From: Pegoplata infirma
Taxonomy: Eukaryota; Arthropoda; Insecta; Diptera; Anthomyiidae
DNA length: 64,000 bases
Assembly (NCBI GenBank): GCA_963921195.1
Contig: OY992537.1
Coordinates: 209,625,736 to 209,689,735, forward strand
Direction of reading: 5' to 3'
Shown: positions 23,310 through 33,345 of the stretch, one piece after another
How the letters are laid out: the number at the start of each line of letters is the position of its first letter
Position numbering within the stretch: the first letter of the stretch is position 1
Program-made: the position numbers and the translations under genes
The notes under the pieces: model-generated
Database searches by the model: none
Seen by the model: the letters and a program-made list of their open reading frames with translations, nothing else
What the model was told of the DNA's origin: nothing

Positions 23310-24945
23310 ACTTTGGAAATTGTTGAAATACATTTGGAAAATTTTAAAATACGTTTGGACGATTTTGAAAATACATTTGGAAAATTTTAAAATACAATTC
23401 GAAAATTTTAAAATATGATATAAAATACAATAAATTGTCAAAATGTGTTTTAAAATTGTCTAAATGTATTAATAAATTGTGCAAATATATTTTGAAATTG
23501 TCCAAATGAATTTCAAAATTGTCAAATATGTTTAAAAATTGTCAAAATGTATTTTAAAATTGTCCAAATGTATTTAAAAATTGTCCATATATATTTTAAA
23601 ATTGTCCAAATATATTTTAAGAATGTCAAAATGAATTTTAAAATTGTCCAAATTAATTTTTAAATTATCCAAATTAATTTTAAAATTGTCCAAACGTATT
23701 TTAAAATTGTCCAAATATATTTTAAAAATGTCAAAATGAATTTTAAAATTGTTCAAATTAATTTTAAAATTGTCCAAACGTATTTTAAAATTGTCCAAAT
23801 TAATTTTAAAATTGTCCAAACGTATTTTAAAATTGTCCAAATATATTTTAAAAATGTTAAAATATATTTTAAATATGTCCAAATGTATTTTACTTTGAAA
23901 TTTTTAAAATAAATTTGAAACTAAATTTGGCCAATTTTAAAATACTTTTGGACATTTTTAAAAAACATTTTGACAATTTTAAAATACATTTGGACAATTT
24001 TAAAATACATTTTGACAATTTTAAAATATATTTGGATAATTTTAAAGTACATTTGTACAATTTTAAAATATATTTGGACAATTTTAAATAACATTTGGAC
24101 AATTTTTAAATACATTTGGACAATTTCATAATACATTTGGACAATTTTACATTTAGACAATTTTGAAATACATTTGGAAAATTTTGAAATACATTTGGAA
24201 AATTTTGAAAAACATTTGGAAAATTTTGAAATACATTTGGAAAATTTTAAAATAAATTTATACGATTTTAAAATATATTTGCAAATTTTTAAAATACAAT
24301 TGGACAATTTTAAAATACATTTGGACAATTTTAAAATTAATTTGGACAATTTTAAAATATATTTGGACGATTTTAAAATACATTTGAACAATTTTAAAAT
24401 ACATTTGAACAATGTTAAAATTCATTTGGACATTTTTAAAATACATTTGGAAAATTTTGAAATACATTTGGAAAATTTTAAAATAAATTTGAACGATTTT
24501 AAAAATACATTTGCAAAATTTTAAAATACAATTGGACAATTTTAAAATACATTAGGAAATTTTTAAAACACATTTGGAAAATTTTAAACTACATTTGGAC
24601 AATTTTAAAATACATTTGGAAAATTTTAAACTACATTTGGACAATTTTAAAATATATTTGGACAATTTTAAAATGCATTTGGACAATTTTAAAATACATT
24701 TGGACAATTTTAAAATACATTTAGACTATTTTAAAATTAATTTGGACACTTTTTAATTACATTTGGACAATTTTAAAATATGTTTGGACGATTTTAAAAT
24801 AAATTTGAACAATTTTAAAATACATTTGCACAATGTTAAAATTCATTTGGACAATTTTACAATACATTTGGACAATTTTATAATTTATTTGAACAATTTT
24901 GAAATACATTTGAAAAATTTTAAAATACAATTGGAAATGGTGTAG
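23310..24945. repeat. 21-bp minisatellite with internal orientation switches
   Basis: About 75 copies of 'acatttggacaattttaaaat' or its reverse complement. Orientation is forward at about 23310-23445, reversed at about 23450-23885, and forward again to 24945. Because 21 is a multiple of three and the unit lacks stops in several frames, long open frames arise on both strands with a repeating seven-residue motif such as DNFKIHL. That explains every open frame here, so none is called a gene. The same family appears at 3306-3625. Confidence 0.92.
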
Positions 24946-25107
24946 TGTACATCACTTTTTCTCAAGATTTGAATTAATTTAACACCGTCAATTTTTGTTA
25001 CTTAATAAAATATTTTTATTAAAATTATTTCCCTGATCTTAGATATACATAAAAGCCTCAAAAAATAACTTTAAACGTCATTTAGTTTCACATAAAATCC
25101 TTTTAAG

Positions 25108-25233
25108 GGCGGATTACTCAATAAAAAGTTAGCTGCTAACTGCTGCTTTAACGGAGCTTTATGTCAAAATTTTTATAAAAAAGTTAAATTTAACGGAGAG
25201 TTATTTTTTAACGGAGCATTGAGTAATCTAGCC
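25108..25233. mobile_element. Small MITE (126 bp) just downstream of the Maf gene
   Basis: 'gggcggattactcaat' at the left and 'attgagtaatctagcc' at the right are inverted repeats with about 13 matching bases. Inside, 'taacggagcttta' and 'ttaacggagcat' repeat. No clear target duplication. It ends about 30 bp past the stop codon of the minus-strand gene, so it probably lies in, or ends, that gene's 3' UTR. Confidence 0.5.
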
Positions 25234-25262
25234 TAAATCATGCCAAAGGAAATTAAACATAT

Positions 25263-26078
25263 TTACACCTCTTCCAGAAACAGTTTATTTAATTCACAAC
25301 ATAAACGATGTACCGGCAAACCCATAACACAATAAAAGTCACCATTAATGTGAGAAATTAAAGCACCACCGGGACCATTGATACCATAAGCACCAGCTTT
25401 ATCTCTAAAACAAACAAAATATAAACAAAAAAATATTTAAATAAATTTTTAATTAGTACATGTACTTACAAAGGATCACCAGAGTCCACATAATCTTGTA
25501 TTTGTTCCGGCAGTAATTCCCCAAAATAAACATCAGCCGTTTCGGTGAAAATTCGAACACCTTTTGAATGTTTTAAAACAACTCCCGTAAAAACACGATT
25601 ACATTTACCAGAAAGACTAGAGATAAAATGTTGGAATATGTTTTTGTTAATTATTTTAAGCTCACAAACTTACTTTGTTAACATTTTTACAGCCTCTTCA
25701 GGACTTTTAGGTTTACCATAGATTTCCGAACCCATAGTTACCATTGTATCGGCTGCTATAACCAACAGTTCTTCTGGGTTATCTCCCGACTTAAGACGAT
25801 TATATACCTCATCTGCCTTTCCTAGTGCTGTAGCCTCTATAAATTGTGAAAAATCTTTATAGTCTGCCGGTTGTAAATTCTCTTCAAATGTTGAGGGAAT
25901 TAATTCAGCATTTAGGCCCTAAAATATGAATGAATGATGCAATATTTTATTTTAGCATTATTAAAAACAAAAATCATTTTGCACCCACCAACTTATTAAC
26001 TAATTCTTGTCTGCGCGGGGATTTACTGGCCAAAATAATACGTTTGGTGTTTAATAAATGTTTAATAGGAGCTAACAT
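25263..26078 (-). CDS. Maf/HAM1-like nucleoside triphosphate pyrophosphatase (four exons)
   Basis: Predicted to hydrolyse non-canonical or dTTP/UTP-type nucleoside triphosphates to the monophosphate and pyrophosphate in the cytosol, a nucleotide-pool cleaning role known for the Maf family. Exons on the minus strand are 26078-25989, 25918-25674, 25616-25470 and 25404-25263. Every intron (70, 57 and 65 bp) has GT..AG borders and the frame closes to 207 codons plus stop, the family's usual length. Visible motifs are the N-terminal ASKSPRR loop (residues 17-23), AADTMV with the catalytic Asp at about 87, GKP (98-100), LSGK (113-116) and PLDKAGAYGI (160-169). The ATG at 26078 is chosen because it sits 12 residues before the conserved loop; an in-frame ATG at 26252 would add an unrelated 58-residue tail. 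A possible poly(A) signal lies at 25020-25015. The Drosophila counterpart is, I believe, CG9515. Nothing looks broken. Confidence 0.95.
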
Positions 26079-26362
26079 TTTTGTTTTTAACTTTATACAA
26101 ATTTTTTTTTTTAATTTTATAGCACAAAATTGCAAATTATTACGGTATCTTTTGTATTGTCTACGAAAATTGTATTTAATTAATAAGAAGATAATGAACA
26201 AAGTCGATAATAATGAACATATATAATGATAATTAACAAAAGCAACGTGCAATAACAGCTGATTTTTAGTACAACTGTGTTAAATTAACATAAAAAAATA
26301 CAGTGATGTACGAATACGAACAACCGTTACAATTTGTATTTAAAAAAATGACTAAAGGGCTC

Positions 26363-27331
26363 GCACAGTAAAAAGTTCTGGGTTATATTTAAAACCTAAC
26401 GGAGCACATTTTAAACTACTTTGGAATTAAACTCGAAATTAAATCCGAAATGGGTTATATGGTAAACCATATATGGGATTAAAAATTTGATTATCTTTAT
26501 GTCATTTTTTTAGTTTAATTTTGATGCCAAAAAATAATAAAATTTCTCTCTTGAAAAACTTATAAAAAATAAACGTCAAACGTCATCAAAAAATTGTATT
26601 TCATCAAGTTTAAGATAAACACTTAACAAGGAATTAAAAACAGCTGTCATATTGAGTGAACAAAAAATGCTTATTAATTCAATGAAAGTGAGAAAAGAGG
26701 TTATCAATGTACACAAAAGTAAAATCTTTATATTATCAAAATTTGTGATCCAGAAAGTGAAGATTTTACTCCAACCGAAATATAAATATCAAGTAAGTAT
26801 TGACTAAAAACGTTTATCAATCATTTTAATTGATTTTTGGTTAACTTTACTTTTAGACCAGCTGAATCTTGAAGCAGAAGGCAGAGAGATGGAATTTTTA
26901 GATCACGACAGCGCTTACCCCAGGAATAATTTCTTAATATAGAAGCAGTAGCAGTTTATTTTATGCAGAGTTGTGCTTAGTTTGGGTAACAAATCAACAG
27001 TCCTCTGGATTTTAACTTTATTCATGTGTTTGGTCTGTATTTGTATTCAATACACAAAAATATTAAAAAACATAACCTTACATTTGTTTTATTTATTTTT
27101 GGAGAAATTTAAGTCCTGCCTTGTTAAAATAAACACCTGTTTAGGTGTAAAATTATTTCCATTTTTTGGTTTTATTATAACACCCAAAAATAAATTAAAA
27201 ATCCATTCTCTCACTCTCTTTTTATCTCTTTAAAAGTAAACTTTTTATGGAATAAATTAAATTATTTTTGGCATTGTTATATATACACACCAGCTAGGAA
27301 TTAAAATTAACCCAAAACTTTTTACTGTGCG
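26363..27331. mobile_element. ~970-bp TIR element (GCACAGTAAAAAGTT ends)
   Basis: The left end 'cgcacagtaaaaagttctgg' and right end 'aactttttactgtgcg' are inverted copies extending through 'gggtta'. No clean target duplication is visible, so superfamily is open. The element carries a decayed two-exon coding relic on the plus strand (listed separately). It starts about 285 bp from the Maf start codon and may lie close to that gene's promoter. Confidence 0.65.
26723..26942 (+). pseudogene. Decayed two-exon coding relic inside the TIR element
   Basis: One frame reads NLYIIKICDPESEDFTPTEI, hits a single TAA at 26783-26785, continues ISN across a GTAAGT..TTTTAG intron (26793-26856, 64 bp, phase 1), then QLNLEAEGREMEFLDHD and on to a TAG at 26940-26942. 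The acidic, complex composition, the fly-sized intron with good borders and the kept phase argue for a former gene. I do not recognise the protein. It may be the 3' part of an element-encoded gene or a captured host fragment. A stop lies just upstream at 26720-26722. Confidence 0.4.
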
Positions 27332-27385
27332 TAAAGTAATCAAGTAACAAGTACTCACTAGTTTTTTCTTACGTGACAACCACAG

Positions 27386-27685
27386 CACAGACTAAATACA
27401 GACTCGACAGTAGAGTTTTACAAGAAAAAATGGGGAAAAACTAAGCGATTTTAGGAGAAAACACAGCGGTTTTTAGTCCGTTTTACGCTAACATGGCAAC
27501 ACTTTCTACGACTTAGGAGTGAGTGAAACAACAAAAACCGATCTGGCATCCATTTTTCTTATGGCGCGTTATATCAGTTTTCTCTTTCTAACCTAATTCG
27601 TAGAATATTTTGAAAATATTAACCATATGGTTAAAGAATACTTTTTTGACACCTGTCACTTATGTCGAGTCTGTATTAGTCTGTG
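27386..27685. mobile_element. 300-bp MITE, TIR CACAGACTAAWTACAGACTC, 7-bp TSD accacag (copy 1)
   Basis: The left end 'cacagactaaatacagactc' and right end 'gagtctgtattagtctgtg' are inverted copies of about 24 bp (one insertion). The 7-bp target duplication 'accacag' is perfect (27379-27385 and 27686-27692). The interior is unique sequence with 'ccatatggtt' and 'ggcaacactttctacgac'. The second copy at 52112-52411 is in the opposite orientation, is also 300 bp and has its own 7-bp duplication. Short open frames on the minus strand are not conserved as proteins. Confidence 0.9.
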
Positions 27686-27692
27686 ACCACAG

Positions 27693-28180
27693 TACAGACT
27701 CTGTAGGAAATTTTCTATAGAAAAATTGTCTGAGAAGTTTTCTATAGAACAATTGTATTTTGGGAAACTTTCTATACAACAATTGTTTTTGAGAAACTTT
27801 CTTATAGAAAAATGTTCAGACTCCGTCCATTTTTGCTATAGAAAATTTTTATGTTTCTGAGATGTTTTTTCTATAGAAAAAAAAATTTATTTCATCAAGA
27901 TATTTTTTCGATAGAAAAATTGTCAGATTCTTTGACATTTGTTCCATAGAAGAATTCTGTAATTCTGAGAAATTTTTTCTATAGACAAATTCCCTCATTC
28001 CAAGACATTTTTTTATATAAAAAGTCTTGCATTTTGAGACAATTCTACTAAAAAAAGTCAAGTTTTGAAAAAAAAACTTTTATAGAAAAAATCTCATATT
28101 CTCAGACAATTATTCTACAGAACAAATTTTAGATTCTGTAACAATTTTGCTACAGAAAAGTTTCAGGTTGTGAGACAATT
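27693..28180. repeat. Diverged 'ttttctatagaaaaattgtc' minisatellite (old array)
   Basis: About fourteen degenerate units of 30-36 bp based on 'gagaa.ttttctatagaaaa' and 'agattctgagac'. It is a relative of the arrays at 29565-30720 and 33345-35500 but far more diverged. No gene. Confidence 0.7.
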
Positions 28181-28199
28181 CTACGATACAGTCTTTACA

Positions 28200-28592
28200 T
28201 TCTAAACTACTATTCTAAACTACAATTAACTACTTTTGTTGTTGTAACTTCACCAAATATCTTTACGTCAATTGAATCCAAAAAGAACAGACCCATCTGC
28301 TATATAGACCACATCACTTCACATTCTGCCACAAATTGAGAACATAAAAAAAATTTAACGTAAAAAAAACAACTGTAGCATAATTTCAATAAAGTCTCAC
28401 TCGTATGATGATCATTTTCACCCAAAAATGGATCTGCACCATGTGTGGAATCTGTTTCAAGAACGTCAAATCAGTGTCTGGATCTGCTTTGGTGCCCACC
28501 ATTGAACCAACACTGCGAACTGGAGACCAAGTTCTAGGATTTTTCAATTGTTTTTTATATATTAAACTTTTACCTCGGCTGGAACACTTTAG
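28200..28592. other. Complex, partly coding-like sequence of unknown identity
   Basis: 28405-28653 is an 82-codon plus-strand frame from an ATG; its GC content is higher than its surroundings up to about 28545. The residues SGSALVPTIEPTLRTGDQVL faintly resemble the S-M-P-T motif of S26 inner-membrane proteases, but the catalytic Ser-Met is absent and the spacing is wrong. The frame runs on into the TIR element at 28593, so it cannot be intact. It may be a relic exon. Confidence 0.25.
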
Positions 28593-28848
28593 GCACAGTA
28601 TATACAGTAGCGAAACTCTTTTTTTAGGTTTACTTGAATCATTCTGTCACTAATACTATCACATTTTGTCTTGCTTGTGTTGGTAAAATTCGATACAGGA
28701 TGCAATAATAATTTTGATACTTAATTCATAGATTTACTTTAATGAGAAAAATACGCAACACATAACCATTACGCATAAATTTCCTTTTATAAAATATCCT
28801 GCAATGTTATTTAAAACTCAAATATATGCATTGTTTGCGCAAAAATAA

Positions 28849-29014
28849 GAGAATAATCACAATTGGAGCGGGAAGCGGTTTTCCGCAACTGTTCACATAC
28901 GATTTATATGGCAACAAAATTCCGCCGCGTTTTTCCGCCAAACTAGATTCAATTCTATTTTTATGAGGACAATTGCGTTTTTCCGCTTCCCGCTCCAATT
29001 GTGATTATTCTCTA
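28849..29014. mobile_element. ~165-bp MITE with long GC-rich TIRs (agagaataatcacaattgga)
   Basis: The left 'agagaataatcacaattgga' continuing gcgggaagcgg is matched by the right 'ccgcttcccgctccaattgt' continuing gattattctct: a near-perfect 31-bp inverted repeat separated by about 100 bp. The flanks 'aaaaata' and 'aagaaata' may be an imperfect duplication. The whole unit can fold into one hairpin. Confidence 0.75.
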
Positions 29015-29315
29015 AGAAATAAAAAATCAACCTATAACATAACACCTATACATAACACTATACCTACATAACACCCATTATAAAATTTGTCAGTTAAGAA
29101 AATTTTTATAGCATACTGTTCCGGGTGTTACATCGAAATGTCATTTTTTTTGTATTTTACCTCAGACACGTCATAATTTTTTAGTCACCACTTTCGAACT
29201 TGACGTTAAAAGTAATTTTTTGAAAATATTTGTTTACAAAATTAAATTTAAAAAATCTATTTTTTGTGAAAATAAACGAAGTTAAAATGTACATTGTATG
29301 TATTTATTACAATAA

Positions 29316-29535
29316 AACAAAACTACAAAACGAAATAATTGCAAAAAGGTAAATATTCATTGTATAAAAATTTTTTCAAGGAAATTTATTTATGTATTTA
29401 TTTTAGATAGCTCAAATAAATGAAGATTTCCAGGACAAGATAATCAAAACGAAATATTTCTCGTTTTCTCGTACTGATATACCATCCGAGGAAGTTATTC
29501 AACAGATACATTTTAAATTTTTCCATGGATATTAA
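29316..29535 (+). pseudogene. Two-exon coding relic inside the 2.8-kb element
   Basis: A frame opening after a stop reads KTTKRNNCKK to AAG|GTAAAT at 29348, then a 58-bp intron (29349-29406, ending ttttag), then phase 0 into IAQINEDFQDKIIKTKYFSF and on to EEVIQQIHFKFFHGY and TAA at 29533-29535. Exon size, intron size and complex composition look like a fly gene's last two exons. No upstream start in frame is visible and I do not recognise the protein. It may be the element's own decayed gene. Confidence 0.4.
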
Positions 29536-29564
29536 AAACAAGCAGCAAACTTATGTACCACCAG

Positions 29565-30720
29565 AAAAGTCTCAGAATCTGAGACTTTTTCAATGAGGGA
29601 AAATGTCTCAGAATCTGCGATTTTTTCGATAGGAAAATTGTCTCAGAATTTTTTTTATAGGAAAAATGTCGCAGAATCAGAGACTCTATAGGAAAAATGT
29701 TTCAAAAACCCGAGACTTTTTCTAGAGGAAAAATTTGTCAGAACCTGCGACTTTTTCTAAAGGAAATATGTCTCAGAATCTGCGACTTTTTCTATAGAAA
29801 AAATTTCTCAGAATCTGAGACTTTTTTTGTAGGAAAAATGTCTCAGATTCTGAGACTTTGCATTAGAAAAATGTTTCGGAATCTAAGACTTTTTCTACAG
29901 AAAAAATTTCTCAGAATTTGAGACATTTTCTATAGGAAAAGTGCCTCAGAATCTGATACGTTTTCTATAGGAAAAATGTCTCAGAATCTGAGACTTTTTC
30001 TATAGGAAAAATGTCTCATAATCTGAGACTTTTTCTATAGAAAAAAATTACTCAGAATCTAAAACTTTTTGCATAGCAAAAAAATTCTTAAAATCTGAGA
30101 CTTTTTCTATAGGAAAAGTGTCTCAGAATCTTAGACATTTTCTATAGGAAAAAATATCTCAGAATTTGACACTTTTTCTGTATCAGAATTTGAGATTTTT
30201 TTATAGGAAAAGTGTATCAGAAATTGAGACTTTTTTGTCTCAGATTCTAAGACTTTTCTATAAAAAAATTCTCAGATTCTCAGACTTTTTGTATAAAAAA
30301 ATTATTTCTGATTCAGAGACTTTTTGATAGGAAAAATGGGTCAGATTCTGACTTTCTTTAGGAATAATATCTTAAGATTCAGGGACTTGTTCTATAGGAA
30401 AAACGTCTCCGATTCTGAGACTTTTTCTATATTTAAAATGTATCAGATTCTGAGACTAGGAAAATTGTCTCAAAATCTGAAAATTTTTCTCTAGAAAAAA
30501 TGTCTCAGATTCCAAGACTTTTTCTATAGGAAAAATGTTTTAGATTCTGAGGCTTTTTCTATAATAAAATGTCTAAAAATTTGAGACTTTTTATAGAAAA
30601 AATGTCTCAGATTATTAGACTGTTTCTATAGGAAAATTGTCTCAGATTATGAGATTTTTTTCTACAGGAATAATGTCCTAGAGGTTGGAAAATGTCTCAA
30701 AATTTGTGCCTTTATTTGTC
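29565..30720. repeat. 'ctcagaatctgagactttttctataggaaaaatgt' minisatellite, moderately diverged
   Basis: About 33 units of 33-38 bp with the core 'tctcagattctgagac' and 'tttttctataggaaaaatgt'. Each unit contains a short palindrome around 'ctcag-att-ctgag'. It is intermediate in divergence between the arrays at 27693-28180 and 33345-35500. Confidence 0.88.
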
Positions 30721-31340
30721 TGACTTTATTAGCATTTGTAACATTTACTTTTTTTTATATGGAAAATAAAATTATACCTACTAAATACATGTGTGGATCT
30801 TTATTTATTTTAAGGAGGATAAAATGGGTTAACTAAAAAATACGAATTTTCGCATATAAAATATGAATGATAAAAAAATTATGCACAAATTTTGAACAAA
30901 ATGTTTTATGGATTCTGTGGACAATTTTCTTATAAATTCTTTAGATTCTAGTAAGATCTCGGAAGGTTGTATATTTCCTATAGTAAAAACGCTTCCAGTG
31001 TTTAAGGAATCTTCCTTTAAGAAAAATCCAATGAATCTGATTTTTTGACGGACAATTATTTGTTCTTTTTACAATTATCATTAAATTTTCTTTTGTAAAG
31101 AAAAAGGTACCAAGAATCAAAAAAAAAAAAAACATTATTAAGTCCAAAATTAATAGAATGTTTAACTAAAAAGGTAAATAAATCCGTTTTTACAATTTTT
31201 AAAACATTTATTTTTAAAATAAGTAAACAATATTAAAAATAAACAAATGTCTTTTGAATTTAAAAGTTGACAATTGAGTTGAATTCACACATTTCCTATA
31301 CGTGTGAGCAAATCGAGGTGAATAAAAAAGGGGGGAAAAT
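30720..31340. other. Interval in the 2.8-kb element without a recognised gene
   Basis: AT-rich sequence. The minus-strand frame 30941-31147 (68 codons) has no recognisable motif and overlaps poly-A runs. Nothing else is supported. Confidence 0.4.
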
Positions 31341-31380
31341 TCACCATTAAGAGTTTCGCTACTGTATATACTGTGCTTTA

Positions 31381-31905
31381 TACCCTGTTCTCACGAGCAT
31401 CTAAAAACGGTTTTAAACGACATTTGTTTTAATTAAAAAAAAAGTGTTCACATGTAATTTCACTCGTTTTATTTTGGTTTTTATGTTTTTATTTTGACAT
31501 TTGCATTATCAGCTGATAAACATGTACACATTTTAACAACAAACGATATTAAAATATTGAAATTATGTTCATTAATTATACATATAACTGTTTATAATGT
31601 TTAAGAATTGTTTAAAGATAAAAATAGCACGATTTTTTTTGTATTATTTACATTTTAGTAATAAACAATGTTGCCAATATTAATAAAATGCTTTAAAAAC
31701 GCTGAACATTCAAAAATACTCAATTCAACCCCTGGAATTCCGCTCGTTTTAAATCGTTTTAATTTTAAAACGAGCTAAAAACATTTTTATTTTGACATAT
31801 TACAACAAAAAAATGTATGGTAAAACGAGTCATAAAAATGGTTTTTAAGCATAAAACGAAAAATGTTGCTAAAAATGGTTTTTAAGTGTAAGTGAGAACA
31901 GGGTA
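31381..31905. mobile_element. Harbinger-like MITE, TIR TACCCTGTTCTCAC, TSD TTA
   Basis: The left 'taccctgttctcac' and right 'gtgagaacagggta' are perfect inverted ends with TTA on both sides (31378-31380, 31906-31908). A 3-bp TWA duplication is typical of PIF/Harbinger. The 525-bp interior has repeated 'aaaacg..ttttaaa' segments and no frame. It lies 4 bp outside the right end of the 2.8-kb element, splitting that element's target duplication, so it inserted later. Confidence 0.82.
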
Positions 31906-31924
31906 TTAGGTATGATTGGGTATC

Positions 31925-32224
31925 CTTCTATATAACACTGGCCTTTTAGTCGAACCACCACTAGTTTTTATAATTTTTTGCAAGCTTTACATTTCGCAAA
32001 CAGTTCATCTTTTGCTAACATAAAAAATGGTACCAGACGGAACTTTTGTTGACATTTGTTTTATTTTGTTCCACAAAATTCAAATTATTGAAAAAAAAAA
32101 ATACTAAAAATATTAAAAAAATTAAAAAAACGGGATACCGAAAATCCCGGGATTGAAAATCAGAAATGCCGGCATTCGGGATTTGCCTAATCCCGGGATC
32201 TGGATTTCCCCATTGGAAGCCCTA
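31925..32224. mobile_element. hAT-type element 3' end (cgggattcggg subterminal repeats, ttggaagcccta end)
   Basis: Contains 'gtcgaaccaccactagtttt' and 'tttcgcaaacagttcatctt', matched by diverged sequence at 63440-63520. It then has the subterminal repeats 'aatcccgggat' and 'gcattcgggatttg' and the terminus ccattggaagcccta (reverse TAGGGCTTCCAATGG). The 5'-type end of the same family is at 62746. The partner end of this copy was not found. Confidence 0.55.
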
Positions 32225-32493
32225 CTTGGTAATGACAAGAAACGGTTTAATATATTTGATCAAACATATACGGGCAATTTTAGTGTTAATACAAAACAAC
32301 TCCCTTTTACTATGTCACCCTGTTGTAACGTTGTTGTATTTCACAAATAAACGTCATAAGAAAGAGACCACAATAGTCCATAACAAAAACCACACAGCTA
32401 AATGAAAATTTTTCAATTCCTTTTATCTTTGCCTTTCGTGCATTAAAAATTTCTTGTTCAATATTTTAGTTCACAACGAGTGGTTTATGCGTG

Positions 32494-32991
32494 TATAAAA
32501 TTTTACCATCATTCTCTACCAGTGTATACTTGGCGAATTTCTAATTATCAAATAAAAATTGGAAATAAATTTGTAATAATTTCGAGCGACAAAGTTAATG
32601 ATTGATAACAAATTTGGCAATACGAAAGTTTGAGTTTTTCTAAAATCACTTTTGTAAAAAAGTGAGGTTATATTTAAACAAATAAGTGAAGAAAAAAAAG
32701 ATTAAAAACAGCAGAAATTTTGACTGCCTTTTTATGAAAATTTAAGGGAATTTACAAAAAAAATCAAAAATTAAGTGTTTTTTCTTAACAAAAAACCTTT
32801 AAAAAGTGTTTTAATATACAGTTTCTTTAACTTTTGCAAAGATTTTAAAATCATTTTAAGGAAGAGTGTCTTTCCAAGAGTTAAATTCATCCAAAAAATC
32901 TATTGTGAAATTTTTTTTCTTTCTTTGGATTGAAAGATTTTTACAACGCCCAACTTGTTTTAGTTAGTCTCAAATGTGTATGGCTATTGTG
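32494..32991 (+). promoter_or_regulatory. Candidate TATA promoter and first exon with GTAAGT donor
   Basis: TATAAAA at 32494-32500 is followed 27 bp later by 'accagtgt', close to the insect initiator. The next 450 bp are repeat-free. At 32974 'tctcaaATG' starts a short frame MCMAIV that ends at 32991 on a consensus GTAAGT donor. If real, this is the 5' exon of a gene whose next exons lie beyond the satellite and Foldback element, or outside the window. No transcript evidence is available here, and chance occurrence in AT-rich DNA is possible. Confidence 0.3.
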
Positions 32992-32999
32992 GTAAGTTT

Positions 33000-33345
33000 T
33001 TCTTTTAATTTCCTTTTCATGTCGATGTTTTAATAATTTTTATGAAATAAATTTTCCACAAAAAATTTATTAAACCTAACCTCATTTTATTTGCATTATC
33101 ATTTCGTTAATTATTCTTTTATTCAAATTATTAATCTTTTTATATTTTCATTTCATATAGAATTTTCCATAAATAAACTATGCAATATATCAAATGGAAT
33201 TTTATTTCTTTTATTTTCTTTTATTCTCTATTTTCGTTCTTTGTAATTTTTGCATTTATTTTCTTTGTTTCTGCTTTAAAACGATTTTCTTACACAATGT
33301 AGACAAAGTAGCGGTATTTAGGTAGTAAAAATCGCAATTATTAAA
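33000..33345. other. AT-rich sequence before the 37-bp satellite
   Basis: No repeat or gene recognised. T-rich 'tttcttttattttctttt' runs near 33200 are compatible with intronic DNA if the preceding first exon is real. Confidence 0.35.

Larger units (their letters stand above)
28593..31376. mobile_element. 2.8-kb TIR element (GCACAGTATATACAGTAGCG), 5-bp TSD tttag
   Basis: The left end GCACAGTATATACAGTAGCG (continuing aaactctt) is matched perfectly by the right end, about 28 bp. The 5-bp duplication is 'tttag' at 28588-28592 and, on the right, 'ttta' at 31377-31380 completed by g31909 once the Harbinger-like MITE and its TTA duplication are removed. A 5-bp duplication is known for Transib elements, but the TIR start differs from the usual CAC(A/T)ATG, so assignment is open. 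It contains a small MITE, a decayed spliced relic and a minisatellite. Confidence 0.75.

Noticed and set aside
23574..24945. Several open frames of 60-163 codons on both strands
   Set aside because: They are translations of a 21-bp repeat whose length is a multiple of three; the same seven residues recur and both strands are open.
26079..26252. An upstream in-frame start for the Maf gene, adding 58 residues
   Set aside because: The extra part is A/T-run-derived (K, L, I, Y rich) and family members start close to the conserved ASxSPRR loop; the ATG at 26078 fits better.
28405..28653. Mitochondrial inner-membrane protease (S26) gene fragment
   Set aside because: The resemblance is limited to a short PTxEPT stretch, the catalytic Ser-Met is missing and the frame runs into a transposon end. 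Kept only as unknown coding-like sequence.
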